Origin: an uncultured Haliea sp.
GTDB taxonomy: Bacteria > Pseudomonadota > Gammaproteobacteria > Pseudomonadales > Halieaceae
Reading direction: 5' to 3'
DNA: 46,182 nt
NCBI GenBank assembly: GCA_913061115.1
Contig: CAJXTK010000004.1
Span: 1-46,182, forward strand
The notes below the pieces were generated by a model, which had not been told where the DNA came from, did not search any database, and saw only the letters and a list, made by a program, of their open reading frames with translations. A program made the translations under genes and the position numbers. Positions 38,356 to 46,182 of this stretch are shown here, in pieces. The first letter of the stretch is position 1; every line of letters starts with the position of its first letter.

Positions 38356-40103
38356 AATTCAGCCCCTATGGCAAACACCAGCCGCCAACTAGGATCATCT
38401 TCACTCACACTGTTGGCCAACTCAACTCGAACAGCCCCAACCGGAGTCACGTAGTGAACGCCGAAACCAGCGCCAACCTTGGCATCAAACTCTCCTCTAT
38501 CAAAGGCATCGCCTGCATCAACAAAAAGTGCGCCACGCCAGGTGGCTGTAAAATAATACTGGTACTCGAGACTCCCTATGACTAATCGATCTCCACCGAC
38601 GACAAGCGTCTTTGTTTCACCGTTTGGCTCTACTACCGTCAGTTCATCACCCAGCGATTGATAGGCATAACCGCGTATGCTCTGGCTGCCACCTGCGAAA
38701 AAAGCGAGCGACGGTGCAAGATCCCGCCTATCACCATTCGCTATTTTGACTCGCCCTAGGTCAAGCCGTGTGACCAAGCGGTTGCGCGGCACAGGAGTCA
38801 TCACATATCGCAGTGCTGCGGTGAAACGCAGTAGATCTAAATCAGAGCCCACTTGATCAGCCGCCGCCTCCACCGTATACAGCTGGCTAAAGCCCCATTC
38901 AGGGTCCACGATGGATCCCCGATGGGTCCTGCGGGAAACAGAACCCCCAAACAACAGATAATCGTTTGAGGCGCTATAACCCGCAATATCCCAAGACTCA
39001 TTGAGCTCGCGTAGTGAGTATCCATATATCCAATTGCGATCTTTCGTTTCTCGCTTTATACCCAGCTCATTTTGCCGACTATCAATATCGCCAAATTCGT
39101 TCTCTTCAACTCTCGCCCATAGCTGAACAACATCGGTCAGCGGATCCGAAATAGGTATGGAGTAAGTAAAACGGCCACTCGGGTTGATCGGCGAATATTC
39201 CAGTCGTGTCTGTTGACTGTGACCGTGGCGATTGATTCTCGGCGTCCGCCACGTTAGCGACATACGCTCCTCTGTGTCGGTGCTGTAACCCACTCCAACG
39301 TCGAAACTATGCCGTTTCGCGCGCTGTAAGTTAACCATAATTGGGACCCGGTCGCCGAGAGAACGTTTACGCTGCGGCAGGACAATGACGCTGGAAAAAT
39401 AATTGGTTCTCTGTAGCAGTGACTGAAGCTCTTGCAGCCTAACCTGATCGAAATAGTCGCCCGGCTGAAACGTTAACATTGAATCGAACAGGTCACTGTC
39501 AATGAGAGTATTGTCGACAATGATTTCACCAAATCGAAGGCGGGGGCCACTCTCATACCACAGCATGACATCTGCGGTGCCGGCTTCAACCTGGACTTCT
39601 ATCCTACTCGCTGCAATTTCGCCGCGCAGATAGCCACGCCGCTGCCCCAGTGATAGCACGTTTTCCCTAAAACTTTCGAACCGCCCATGATGAAGCACAT
39701 CACCTGAGGAAAAACCGGTATCGGAAGTGAGACGCGTAAAATAATCGTCGTTGGCGGCGGCCCCCAGTATTTGAATGTTGATATCGCGAACACGCACGGG
39801 CTCGCCAGCATTAACCACTATGCTTAGTCGCCACTTTGGCTCTGTACGCTGCAGATCAATCTCTATTTCTGGCTGGTAATAGCCCAAGGCCTGCAGAGCG
39901 CTCTCCACTTTGTCTCTGGCAGAGACTACAAAATTCCGCCGATTCTCATCTGACTCAGGTGCAGCGCCTAAATATGCCAGTACATTTTTCTTCTGCTCGC
40001 CCTCAATGCCCACAACTGAAAATTTCAATGTTGTGGCTGCGCCCGCCGCGGAAGACATGAGCAAGAGAATGAATAGGCCACATCCAAGCGCTGGACACCT
40101 CAT
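38352..40103 (-). CDS. tamA: TamA-like Omp85 outer-membrane protein
   Basis: A 583-residue Omp85-family protein, the length of E. coli TamA (577). Signal peptide residues 1-22 (cleavage near AAGA-A), then about three POTRA domains (residues about 25-260; LSIVVNAGEPVRVRDINIQI and LQRTNYFSSVIV), then a 16-strand barrel ending in Phe (AIGAEF). The barrel contains the lid/loop motif FFAGGSQSIRGY typical of TamA/BamA. It overlaps tamB by 4 bp and follows the methyltransferase stop region with a 14-bp gap, suggesting a tamA-tamB-containing operon. Confidence 0.93.
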   Translation of the reverse strand: MRCPALGCGLFILLLMSSAAGAATTLKFSVVGIEGEQKKNVLAYLGAAPESDENRRNFVVSARDKVESALQALGYYQPEIEIDLQRTEPKWRLSIVVNAGEPVRVRDINIQILGAAANDDYFTRLTSDTGFSSGDVLHHGRFESFRENVLSLGQRRGYLRGEIAASRIEVQVEAGTADVMLWYESGPRLRFGEIIVDNTLIDSDLFDSMLTFQPGDYFDQVRLQELQSLLQRTNYFSSVIVLPQRKRSLGDRVPIMVNLQRAKRHSFDVGVGYSTDTEERMSLTWRTPRINRHGHSQQTRLEYSPINPSGRFTYSIPISDPLTDVVQLWARVEENEFGDIDSRQNELGIKRETKDRNWIYGYSLRELNESWDIAGYSASNDYLLFGGSVSRRTHRGSIVDPEWGFSQLYTVEAAADQVGSDLDLLRFTAALRYVMTPVPRNRLVTRLDLGRVKIANGDRRDLAPSLAFFAGGSQSIRGYAYQSLGDELTVVEPNGETKTLVVGGDRLVIGSLEYQYYFTATWRGALFVDAGDAFDRGEFDAKVGAGFGVHYVTPVGAVRVELANSVSEDDPSWRLVFAIGAEF

Positions 40104-40117
40104 AAAATAATATCGAT

Positions 40118-40750
40118 CTAGGATGCAGAATTTATCGGCCTAGCGCTACCCCAAAAGTTGTAACCCGCAATTCTGGGCGTACTAGGAAGGTAGTCCGCCT
40201 GCATGTCAGACACCGCAAAGCCGCCTGCAATGAGCAACTGCGGAATATCACGATTTAAATGGCAGCCACCGGCAAACCTTTTCCAGAACGGATTGAGTCG
40301 ATTTTGCCATCGATAAACACTCTCATCAGGCGCCCTGCCGTGCTCGCAAAAGATAAGACTCCCCCCCGGTCGCAAAACCCTCGCCATACCCCGCAAAGCA
40401 GTGACAGGGTCAGGAATCGTACACAGGGAAAAGGTGACGACTACCGTGTCTACAGAGTCGTCTTCGAGTGGGATAGTCTCTGAAGGCAATCCAATAAACT
40501 CAACGGGAAACGCAAGCTGTGCAGCGCGCTCGCCTGCCAAGTCCCAAGATTTTTTCGAAGGGTCTAGGCCGATGACTCGCTTCACTTTACTGGCATCGTA
40601 ATACGGCAGATTGAGCCCTGTTCCAATGCCAATTTCTAGCACGGTGCCAGACGCACGCGGTACCACTTTTTCGCGCTGCTTCATGATCGGTTTGGTTGCG
40701 CAAGCGCAGTTGATAAACCGTGGCATTACGTGCCTGTCGTAAAATCCCAT
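40118..40750 (-). CDS. Class I SAM-dependent methyltransferase
   Basis: A 210-residue Rossmann-fold methyltransferase of the UbiE/phospholipid-methyltransferase-like type. The SAM-binding motif I is VLEIGIGTGLNL, motif II VIGLDPS, and LRPGGSLIFCEHG is the post-motif. The N terminus MGFYDRHVMPRFIN is typical of a small family sometimes annotated as phosphatidylethanolamine N-methyltransferase-like. The ATG at 40750 has GGAG 8 bp upstream; an ATG 12 codons earlier does not. It lies upstream of tamA on the opposite side, that is, its stop is 14 bp from the tamA ATG on the same strand order, so it is downstream of nothing but precedes tamA transcriptionally. Confidence 0.88.
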   Translation of the reverse strand: MGFYDRHVMPRFINCACATKPIMKQREKVVPRASGTVLEIGIGTGLNLPYYDASKVKRVIGLDPSKKSWDLAGERAAQLAFPVEFIGLPSETIPLEDDSVDTVVVTFSLCTIPDPVTALRGMARVLRPGGSLIFCEHGRAPDESVYRWQNRLNPFWKRFAGGCHLNRDIPQLLIAGGFAVSDMQADYLPSTPRIAGYNFWGSARPINSAS

Positions 40751-40976
40751 TGTAAATTCTCCGGCTGAGACGAGGATTGATTGCACTGTGAGCGGTAGAC
40801 AAAAATATCAGGAAAAATCGCCACTCAATACAACATACTTCCACTATTTTTTAACCGCATCCAGTTACACTCAGGCCGGACGTGATCATATCACTGCACA
40901 TCAATCACCAACTAGCCGAGTGCTGAGCATCGCATGCGCAACCCTAAGGTTTAAAAATCACTGTCGCTTATTCTGA

Positions 40977-42161
40977 TCAGGAAACCTCTTCCACACGCTC
41001 AACAATCGTGGCGTTGGCGGTCCCGCCTCCCTCACAGATCGCAAGTAATCCGTAGCGCTTACCCGTGCGATGTAATTCATGCACAAGTGTCGTCATGAGT
41101 TTTGCGCCGGTACCCCCAAGAGGATGGCCCAAAGCCTGAGCGCCACCGTTAACATTGAGCTTACTGATATCTGCACCCAACGCCTTAACCCACGCTAACG
41201 GCACGGAACCAAAAGCCTCATTCACTTCAAACAGGTCAATATCATCCACACTTAGATTGGCCTTCTCGAGCACCTTTTTGGTCGCTGGAATAGGGCCTTC
41301 CAACATGATAACCGGGTCCGAACCAATAACACTCATGGCGATAATTCGCGCAAGCGGCTTGAGGCCCAGTCGCTTGCAGGTAGCTCCGTTAGCGATCATG
41401 ACAGCCGCTGCACCGTCACAAATCTGCGAAGCATTCGCGGCACTTAGCAGCCCATTTTCCTGCAGAGGCTGGAGGCCCGCAATCGCGCCAAGAGTGGCAT
41501 CCATGCGAATACCCTCGTCCTGCTCATGCGACTCAGTGGTGCCGTCTTCCAATTCAATCTGAATTGCGACTATTTCGTCCTTGAATCGCCCTTCTAATAC
41601 TGCACGCTTTGCCTTTACATGACTGTCAAATGCGAACGCGTTCAGTTCATTTTGTGTCAGTTCATATTTGTGTGCCAGCATTTCTGCGCCAGCAAATTGA
41701 TTGAACTGCACACCCGGATACCGCTCCGACATTTTTTTACCGTAGGGAAGCCCGTGTTCGGCCTTGTAGCCATCGATAATATTGGCGCCGATGGGCACCT
41801 GGCTCATGCTCTCTACACCGCCGGCAATAACCAGATCCTGGGTGCCTGACAGCACGCCCTGTGCAGCGAAATGCATCGCCTGCTGCCCCGATCCACACTG
41901 TCGATCTACCGTCGTTCCCGGCACTACTTCGCCTAACACGGATGACAGGCAAATATTGCGTGCAATATTGCTGGATTGGGCACCCACCTGAGAAACACAC
42001 CCAAAGATCAGGTCATCTATTTCAGATACAGCAACGCCGGTTTTCGCCACGAGCGCATCTACCACCTCCGCTGCGAGGTCTATCGGGTGGATCTTAGACA
42101 ACCGCCCGTTTTTCTTACCACCTGCGCTGCGTACCGCTCCTACGATATAGGCGTCTGTCAC
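40977..42161 (-). CDS. Acetyl-CoA acetyltransferase / thiolase
   Basis: A 394-residue thiolase. The nucleophilic Cys89 is in VDRQCGSGQQA, the catalytic His346 in ALGHPLGGTGAK and the second active-site Cys376 in CEGGGTAN. The last motif is CEGGG rather than the CIGGG of biosynthetic PhaA-type thiolases, so a degradative or steroid/acyl-CoA thiolase role is possible. It could act in fatty-acid or other acyl-CoA breakdown; substrate chain length is not resolved. The GTG start at 42161 (MTDAYIVGAVRSAGGKK) follows GGAG by 10 bp. It is not adjacent to a fadB gene. Confidence 0.92.
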   Translation of the reverse strand: MTDAYIVGAVRSAGGKKNGRLSKIHPIDLAAEVVDALVAKTGVAVSEIDDLIFGCVSQVGAQSSNIARNICLSSVLGEVVPGTTVDRQCGSGQQAMHFAAQGVLSGTQDLVIAGGVESMSQVPIGANIIDGYKAEHGLPYGKKMSERYPGVQFNQFAGAEMLAHKYELTQNELNAFAFDSHVKAKRAVLEGRFKDEIVAIQIELEDGTTESHEQDEGIRMDATLGAIAGLQPLQENGLLSAANASQICDGAAAVMIANGATCKRLGLKPLARIIAMSVIGSDPVIMLEGPIPATKKVLEKANLSVDDIDLFEVNEAFGSVPLAWVKALGADISKLNVNGGAQALGHPLGGTGAKLMTTLVHELHRTGKRYGLLAICEGGGTANATIVERVEEVS

Positions 42162-42230
42162 CTTTCACACTCCATTATATTTAGCGTAACGTAAACTGAC
42201 CCGCAGAATTGCTGCATCAGTGCATGACCA

Positions 42231-42488
42231 TCAACTTTCGCCCTGTGCCGCCTTAAGCTCTTTCACATGGAGCACGCCGAACAAGAATACACTCAGCAGA
42301 TTCACGCCGAGAGAGCCTCCTGCCGCTTTGCAAAGATTGAAAAAAACCACTGTCTCAATAATATGCACCACGGCAAGTATCCCAAGTACTCGAACGGCCC
42401 AAATACCCGCAGAAGTATCACCCTGCGTTATCGCCAGCCCTGCTAAAACCGCATACAGCACTACCATTACTATTTTTCCTACAGACAT
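42231..42488 (-). CDS. Small membrane protein, possibly DUF1145
   Basis: An 85-residue, strongly hydrophobic protein with about two to three predicted membrane helices (KIVMVVLYAVLAGLAI; IWAVRVLGILAVVHIIETVVFF; LLSVFLFGVLHVKEL). The ending resembles DUF1145 proteins, but I am not certain. ATG at 42488, 4 bp after the plsC stop codon, with AGAGGA close upstream, so it is cotranscribed with plsC. Confidence 0.7.
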   Translation of the reverse strand: MSVGKIVMVVLYAVLAGLAITQGDTSAGIWAVRVLGILAVVHIIETVVFFNLCKAAGGSLGVNLLSVFLFGVLHVKELKAAQGES

Positions 42489-42492
42489 CTCT

Positions 42493-43248
42493 TTATCCTC
42501 TTAGTTGGTTTTTATACGCTTGCGGATCGAGACGGTGCATCTCCGATTCAATCCATCGCTCTACTTCGTCCATCAATTCTCCAGGCTCTCTCCCCTCAGC
42601 ACACACAGGTGGGCCAATCGACACATCGATGGTCCCTGGTATGAGTGAAAAAGAGCGCCGCGGCCAGCAGCGCGCTGACGTAACCGCAATCGGTACGATA
42701 TACGCTCCGGTGGCCACTGCCAACCGTGTCGCACCCGCTTTGTAGTTACCTTTTTTGCCCCGCTCACCGCGAGTCCCCTCTGGGAACATAATGATCCACT
42801 TACCGCGATCCATCAGCACTTCTCCCTGCGCCCTTACTTTAGCCCACGCATCAATGCGTTGCTTTCGGTCGATATGAATCATACCCAGTCGGCCCATCAC
42901 CCAGCCAAAAATGGGGACGCGTAACAGTTCTTTTTTAAACACATAGGCTAACGGGTGCGAGGTAAAACTTGCGAAAAAAAAGGTTTCCCAAGTCGACTGG
43001 TGCTTAGGGCAGAGAATAACGCGACGCATATCGTCAGCTGCGGGCAGATTGGACTCGCCATGCACGCGGTAGTTAACCCGGCCAACAATGCGCGCCGCGC
43101 CGATAACGCCGCGCAGCCAGGGCGCTGCGAACCACCACCACAGCCTAATATCACTGAGAAAGAGCGAGCAAAAGACCAGCGTAAGCCCGACTGGGATAAC
43201 AGTGATGACAATCCAAGTAAAGACAAGTACCGATCGAATGGCATTCAT
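42493..43248 (-). CDS. plsC: 1-acyl-sn-glycerol-3-phosphate acyltransferase-like protein
   Basis: A 251-residue membrane-associated acyltransferase. An N-terminal hydrophobic segment (about 8-30) anchors it. The first catalytic motif, normally HX4D, is HQSTWE here (His83, Glu88), a Glu variant that I recall in one branch of this family. The second motif is FPEGTRGERG and the binding region KKGNYKAGATRLA. It probably acylates lysophosphatidate in phospholipid synthesis, but other acyl acceptors are possible. ATG at 43248; divergent from the metallo-beta-lactamase-fold gene. Confidence 0.88.
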   Translation of the reverse strand: MNAIRSVLVFTWIVITVIPVGLTLVFCSLFLSDIRLWWWFAAPWLRGVIGAARIVGRVNYRVHGESNLPAADDMRRVILCPKHQSTWETFFFASFTSHPLAYVFKKELLRVPIFGWVMGRLGMIHIDRKQRIDAWAKVRAQGEVLMDRGKWIIMFPEGTRGERGKKGNYKAGATRLAVATGAYIVPIAVTSARCWPRRSFSLIPGTIDVSIGPPVCAEGREPGELMDEVERWIESEMHRLDPQAYKNQLRG

Positions 43249-43376
43249 TGTCAGGGAACCACAATTTAACGGAAGTGCATTAAAACAGATTGTTGCCCCC
43301 GACGAAAACCCGACATGCCCTTTTTCCCTGTAATAGCGTTAATATTGCGTTTTAGATCGTATTGGAATCAATCTCT

Positions 43377-44339
43377 ATGCCTACTAAGCAACACCCCGGC
43401 CTGCACCCATTGGCGAAAGGAGCGTATGCCTGGTTAGCGCCAAGCGGAGGCTGGGGCTGGAGTAATGCGGGGCTGATCGTCGATGAAGAGGAGTCATTGC
43501 TGGTCGATACGCTGTACGACCTCAAACTGACGGGGGAAATGCTGCGTAAGATGCGCGCCGCTGAACCGGCGACACATTCGATTGGCACGCTCGTCAATAC
43601 TCACGCTAATGGCGATCACTGTCACGGCAACGAACTGGTCACGGGTGCCAATATTATCGCATCAGCGGCCTCGGCCCTGGAAATGGGCGAGTTAACGCCT
43701 GAAGCGATGGCGGCCATCATGGAGAGCACACGGGAGCCTGGCCCATTAAGCGAGTATTTTCAGCACTGCTTTGGTCAGTTTCGCTTTGATGGGATCCGCT
43801 TTACGCCACCAACGCACACCTTTAACGGTGAATTAGACCTTAAGATAGGCGACAAGCAGGTACATCTGTTAGAAGTTGGCCCGGCCCACACCCGAGGAGA
43901 CGTGCTGGTGCATTCTCCATCCGACCGAGTGGTGTTTACCGGAGATATTCTATTTATTGATAGCACACCGCTCATGTGGGAGGGGCCGGCCGCAAACTGG
44001 ATTAAGGCCTGCCTACTCATCGAAGAGATGGACGTAGACTTCATTGTACCGGGGCACGGCCCCATCACTGACAAACACGGTGTAGCCAAGGTCCGGCGCT
44101 ACCTGCAATATGTGCATGATCAGGCACGCATTCGGTATGACGCTGGCATGAGTGCATTCGAGGCCGCCAAGGATATTGAGTTGACGGAATACTCCGCCTG
44201 GTCTGACCCGGAACGAATCGCGGTCAATGTGGACAGTCTGTACCGAGAATTTTCAGGAGACCAGGCGAAGACCAATATGCTTGAGTTAATGAGTCAAATG
44301 GCTGCTCTGGCCGGCTTTGACACCACCGATCGAACATAA
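43377..44339 (+). CDS. Metallo-beta-lactamase-fold hydrolase
   Basis: A 320-residue MBL-fold protein. The metal-site motif is THANGDHCHGN: His76, Asp80 and His81 are present but the second His of HxHxDH is Asn78. The remaining ligands are GPAHTRGD (His), FTGDILF (Asp) and VPGHGP (His). The motif form HANGDH is a recognised variant of the family; the substrate is unknown. The ATG at 43377 (MPTKQHPGLHPLAKGAYAW) is preferred; an in-frame TTG at 43362 adds five residues. GGA lies about 10 bp before the ATG. It is divergent from plsC with a 128-bp gap. Confidence 0.87.
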   Translation: MPTKQHPGLHPLAKGAYAWLAPSGGWGWSNAGLIVDEEESLLVDTLYDLKLTGEMLRKMRAAEPATHSIGTLVNTHANGDHCHGNELVTGANIIASAASALEMGELTPEAMAAIMESTREPGPLSEYFQHCFGQFRFDGIRFTPPTHTFNGELDLKIGDKQVHLLEVGPAHTRGDVLVHSPSDRVVFTGDILFIDSTPLMWEGPAANWIKACLLIEEMDVDFIVPGHGPITDKHGVAKVRRYLQYVHDQARIRYDAGMSAFEAAKDIELTEYSAWSDPERIAVNVDSLYREFSGDQAKTNMLELMSQMAALAGFDTTDRT

Positions 44340-44494
44340 GCCTAGTCCATTTTTTCGGCAACGCTACGCGACACTTCACCACATTGAATGCTCTAGGCCG
44401 CCTGCAGATCGTTCTACCAAAGAACCTGTTATTCTCTAACGACACCGCTATACTAGTGGGCGAGCAAAACCGCGCCGTGCTGGCAACAGGATCA

Positions 44495-44827
44495 TTGAAA
44501 AAACTAACAACAAAAGCAGACATCAGGGACGAACTGTTCGAGGAGACCCAACGCTTCCTCAAAGCCGGCGGCGCTGTTAATGAAATCGCTCAGGGCATTT
44601 CGGGCAAGAACCCGGGAGATCCAGCGGTATTCCTTAATCGCACGCTCTTCGCTGAGCCCAAAAGCCCCCGCACCCCTGTGCCAGAAGTCGTCGCGGCTAT
44701 TGAAGCACGTCGTATTCAAAAAATACGCCACAAACCGCGATTCAAAAGTCGCACGCCATCCCGGCAACGCAAAATAATCTACGACGATTTCGGCGAACCT
44801 CTCCGCCGTATCTGGCAAGAAGAATAA
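44495..44827 (+). CDS. Small basic protein of unknown function
   Basis: A 110-residue protein if the TTG at 44495 is used (it follows CAGGA by 4-5 bp); an earlier TTG at 44384 gives 147 residues. There is no ATG in the frame, so the start is uncertain. An acidic/helical N-terminal part contains FLKAGGAVNEIAQGISG, then PRTPVPEVVAAIEARR, and a strongly basic tail (KIRHKPRFKSRTPSRQRK). The F-L-x-x-G-G-x-V-x-x-I pattern resembles small gammaproteobacterial regulators such as SutA, but this is weak. It lies between the MBL-fold and epoxide hydrolase genes on the same strand. Confidence 0.6.
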   Translation: MKKLTTKADIRDELFEETQRFLKAGGAVNEIAQGISGKNPGDPAVFLNRTLFAEPKSPRTPVPEVVAAIEARRIQKIRHKPRFKSRTPSRQRKIIYDDFGEPLRRIWQEE

Positions 44828-44982
44828 ATTTTCTCGGACTCAGCAACGTCATCGAAGTCTTCCCTCCACAACGCCACTATCGCAGCGCTTTTCGCTGAGA
44901 AAACTCCCCGATCTGTCCGAAATGCTTGCATCGACGCAATCCAGTAGCTATTTTATCAGGCCAAACGAAAAGGAACCGACAC

Positions 44983-46110
44983 GTGACTATCGATATCACT
45001 CCGTTCACAGTAGCTATCCCCTCCTCGGCACTAGAGGAACTTAAACAACGCCTTGAACATGTGCGCTGGCCCGAGAAAGAGACCTGCGAAGACTGGAGTC
45101 AGGGTATTCCGCTGCAGTATACCCAAGAGCTGGCACAGTACTGGTCGACAGATTATGACTGGCGACGCTTTGAAAAAAAGCTTAATAGCTGGCCACAGTT
45201 TATGACCAGTATCGAGGGCATCGACATTCACTTTATTCACCAGAGAAGCCCGCATGAAAATGCCCTTCCCCTTATTATCACCCATGGATGGCCCGGTTCA
45301 ATTGTAGAGTTTCACAAAATCATCGACGCACTGGCGAACCCAACGGAACATGGCGGAAAAGCAGAAGACGCTTTCCATGTGGTAGCTCCGTGTTTACCCG
45401 GCTACGGATTTTCCGGCAAACCCACCAGCACAGGCACCTCTGTAGAAAAAATTGGCCAGATGTGGGGCCAACTGATGGGCCGACTGGGTTACACTCGTTA
45501 TGTGGCACAAGGTGGTGACTGGGGCAGCATGGTCACCCAAAGCATGGGCATGACCGAGACTGAGCACTGTGCTGCCATTCACATCAATATGCCGATCGTC
45601 GCACCAGACCCGGACACGATGGACAACCTCACCGCACAGGAGCAGTCCGCACTGGTCGACATGGGCGCCTATATGGAACAAGGCTCTGGCTATTCCAAGC
45701 AACAATCAACCCGCCCCCAGACGCTGGGTTATGGTCTCGCTGACTCTCCCGTCGGGCAGATGGCCTGGGTGGTCGAGAAATTCTACATGTGGACCGACTG
45801 CGAAAAGGATGGCACCAAACATCCAGAAAATGTCCTGACAAAAGATGAATTGCTGGACAATGTCATGATGTATTGGCTAAACAATAGCGCTGCCAGTTCC
45901 GGACGTCTGTACTGGGAGAGTTTCGAAAACGCTAATATGGACCCGATTAACATCCCTGTCGGGTGCTCTATCTTCCCCAAGGAGATTTTTCGCAGCAGCC
46001 GCCGCTGGGCACAGAAGCGCTTTTCGAACCTCATTCACTGGAATGAACTGGAACGCGGCGGGCATTTCGCAGCACTGGAACAACCTGAGCTTTTCTTGCA
46101 AGAGGTACGT
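44983..46110 (+). CDS. Epoxide hydrolase, 3' truncated
   Basis: An alpha/beta-hydrolase-fold epoxide hydrolase with the EHN N-terminal region (residues about 1-105). The GTG at 44983 follows AAAAGGA by about 9 bp. The oxyanion motif is HGWPGS (residues 101-106), the nucleophile Asp179 is in GGDWGS and the catalytic His361 in GGHFAALE. The gene is cut at 46110 by adapter, after 376 codons; family members are about 380-390 residues, so only a few residues are missing. The frame reads on into adapter and would give a false tail starting LSLIHISEPTR. Confidence 0.92.
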
Positions 46111-46182
46111 CTGTCTCTTATACACATTTCCGAGCCCACGAGACTAGGCATGATCTCGTATGCCGTCTTCTGCTTGAAAAAA
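46111..46182. other. Nextera adapter, i7 index and P7 remnant
   Basis: The sequence after base 46110 is Nextera adapter read-through: a mosaic-end complement (CTGTCTCTTATACACAT), the rest of the read-2 adapter with one mismatch (T for C), an 8-base index TAGGCATG at 46145-46152, the P7 sequence (46153-46176) and a run of A. None of it is genomic. Confidence 0.98.

Noticed and set aside
42174-42179. TATAAT upstream of the thiolase as its -10
   Set aside because: It lies only 12 bp before the GTG start, which would leave almost no leader and exclude the ribosome binding site; no -35 at proper spacing.
29-46110. CRISPR arrays, tRNA, rRNA, prophage or defence islands
   Set aside because: No direct-repeat arrays, cloverleaf sequences, integrases, phage structural genes or toxin-antitoxin/defence genes were seen on reading through the window.
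45877-46125. Reverse-strand frame starting MYKRQ at the right end
   Set aside because: Its start is adapter sequence and it lies antisense to the epoxide hydrolase.

Overview
This is a contig of about 46 kb from a Gammaproteobacterium. Unremoved Illumina Nextera adapter is present at both ends (1-28 and 46111-46182), so both terminal genes are cut by library fragmentation. By eye the base composition is close to 50% G+C, genes are tightly packed, and there are no rRNA or tRNA genes, insertion sequences or CRISPR arrays that I can see. The order leuC-leuD-asd-fimV-truA-trpF-(trpBA)-accD-folC-dedD-cvpA-purF-metZ is the Pseudomonas-type gammaproteobacterial order. The PEP-CTERM-type protein, LLM-family oxidoreductases, epoxide hydrolase and thiolase suggest a marine, uncultured lineage such as Halieaceae or another Cellvibrionales group. 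That placement is inference.

Layout. (1) 29-1280: tail of a PEP-CTERM protein and a DUF1289 protein. (2) 1387-4002: acnB on the plus strand, ending at a probable bidirectional terminator (4030-4045). (3) 4057-23314: 17 genes on the minus strand. In transcription order these are leuC, leuD, asd, fimV, truA, trpF, trpB, trpA, accD, folC, dedD, cvpA, purF, metZ, moxR, a DUF58 gene and tgpA. Most gaps are under 80 bp and many genes overlap. The block combines leucine, tryptophan, aspartate-family, fatty-acid, folate, purine and methionine biosynthesis with tRNA pseudouridylation, a peptidoglycan-binding polarity protein and a MoxR/DUF58/transglutaminase membrane module. (4) 23436-24320: a LysR regulator divergent from leuC, meeting a PaaI-type thioesterase tail to tail within a single CTAG. 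(5) 24317-30888: thioesterase, flavodoxin-like protein, a 397-bp gene-free stretch with inverted DnaA-box-like sites, rlmKL, a lipoprotein/exported-protein pair of unknown function, and an LLM oxidoreductase. (6) 31088-34402: a second, divergent LLM oxidoreductase, a class V aminotransferase and a YdjM-like membrane protein. (7) 34651-40750: methyltransferase-tamA-tamB, the outer-membrane translocation and assembly module. (8) 40977-46110: thiolase, small membrane protein, plsC-type acyltransferase, metallo-beta-lactamase-fold hydrolase, a small basic protein and a truncated epoxide hydrolase.

Most of the window is conserved core metabolism and envelope biogenesis. I found no clear new multi-gene system such as a defence island or biosynthetic cluster. 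The items most worth a second look are the intergenic region 25269-25665 (two perfect DnaA-box sequences in a 10-bp inverted repeat, plus two more inverted repeats and an AT-rich block), the unrecognised exported gene pair at 27950-29754, a Glu at the position of catalytic Asp60 in TrpA, an HxNxDH metal motif in the metallo-beta-lactamase-fold protein, the absence of leuB from its usual place, and operator-like palindromes at 31001-31016 and 32090-32125.
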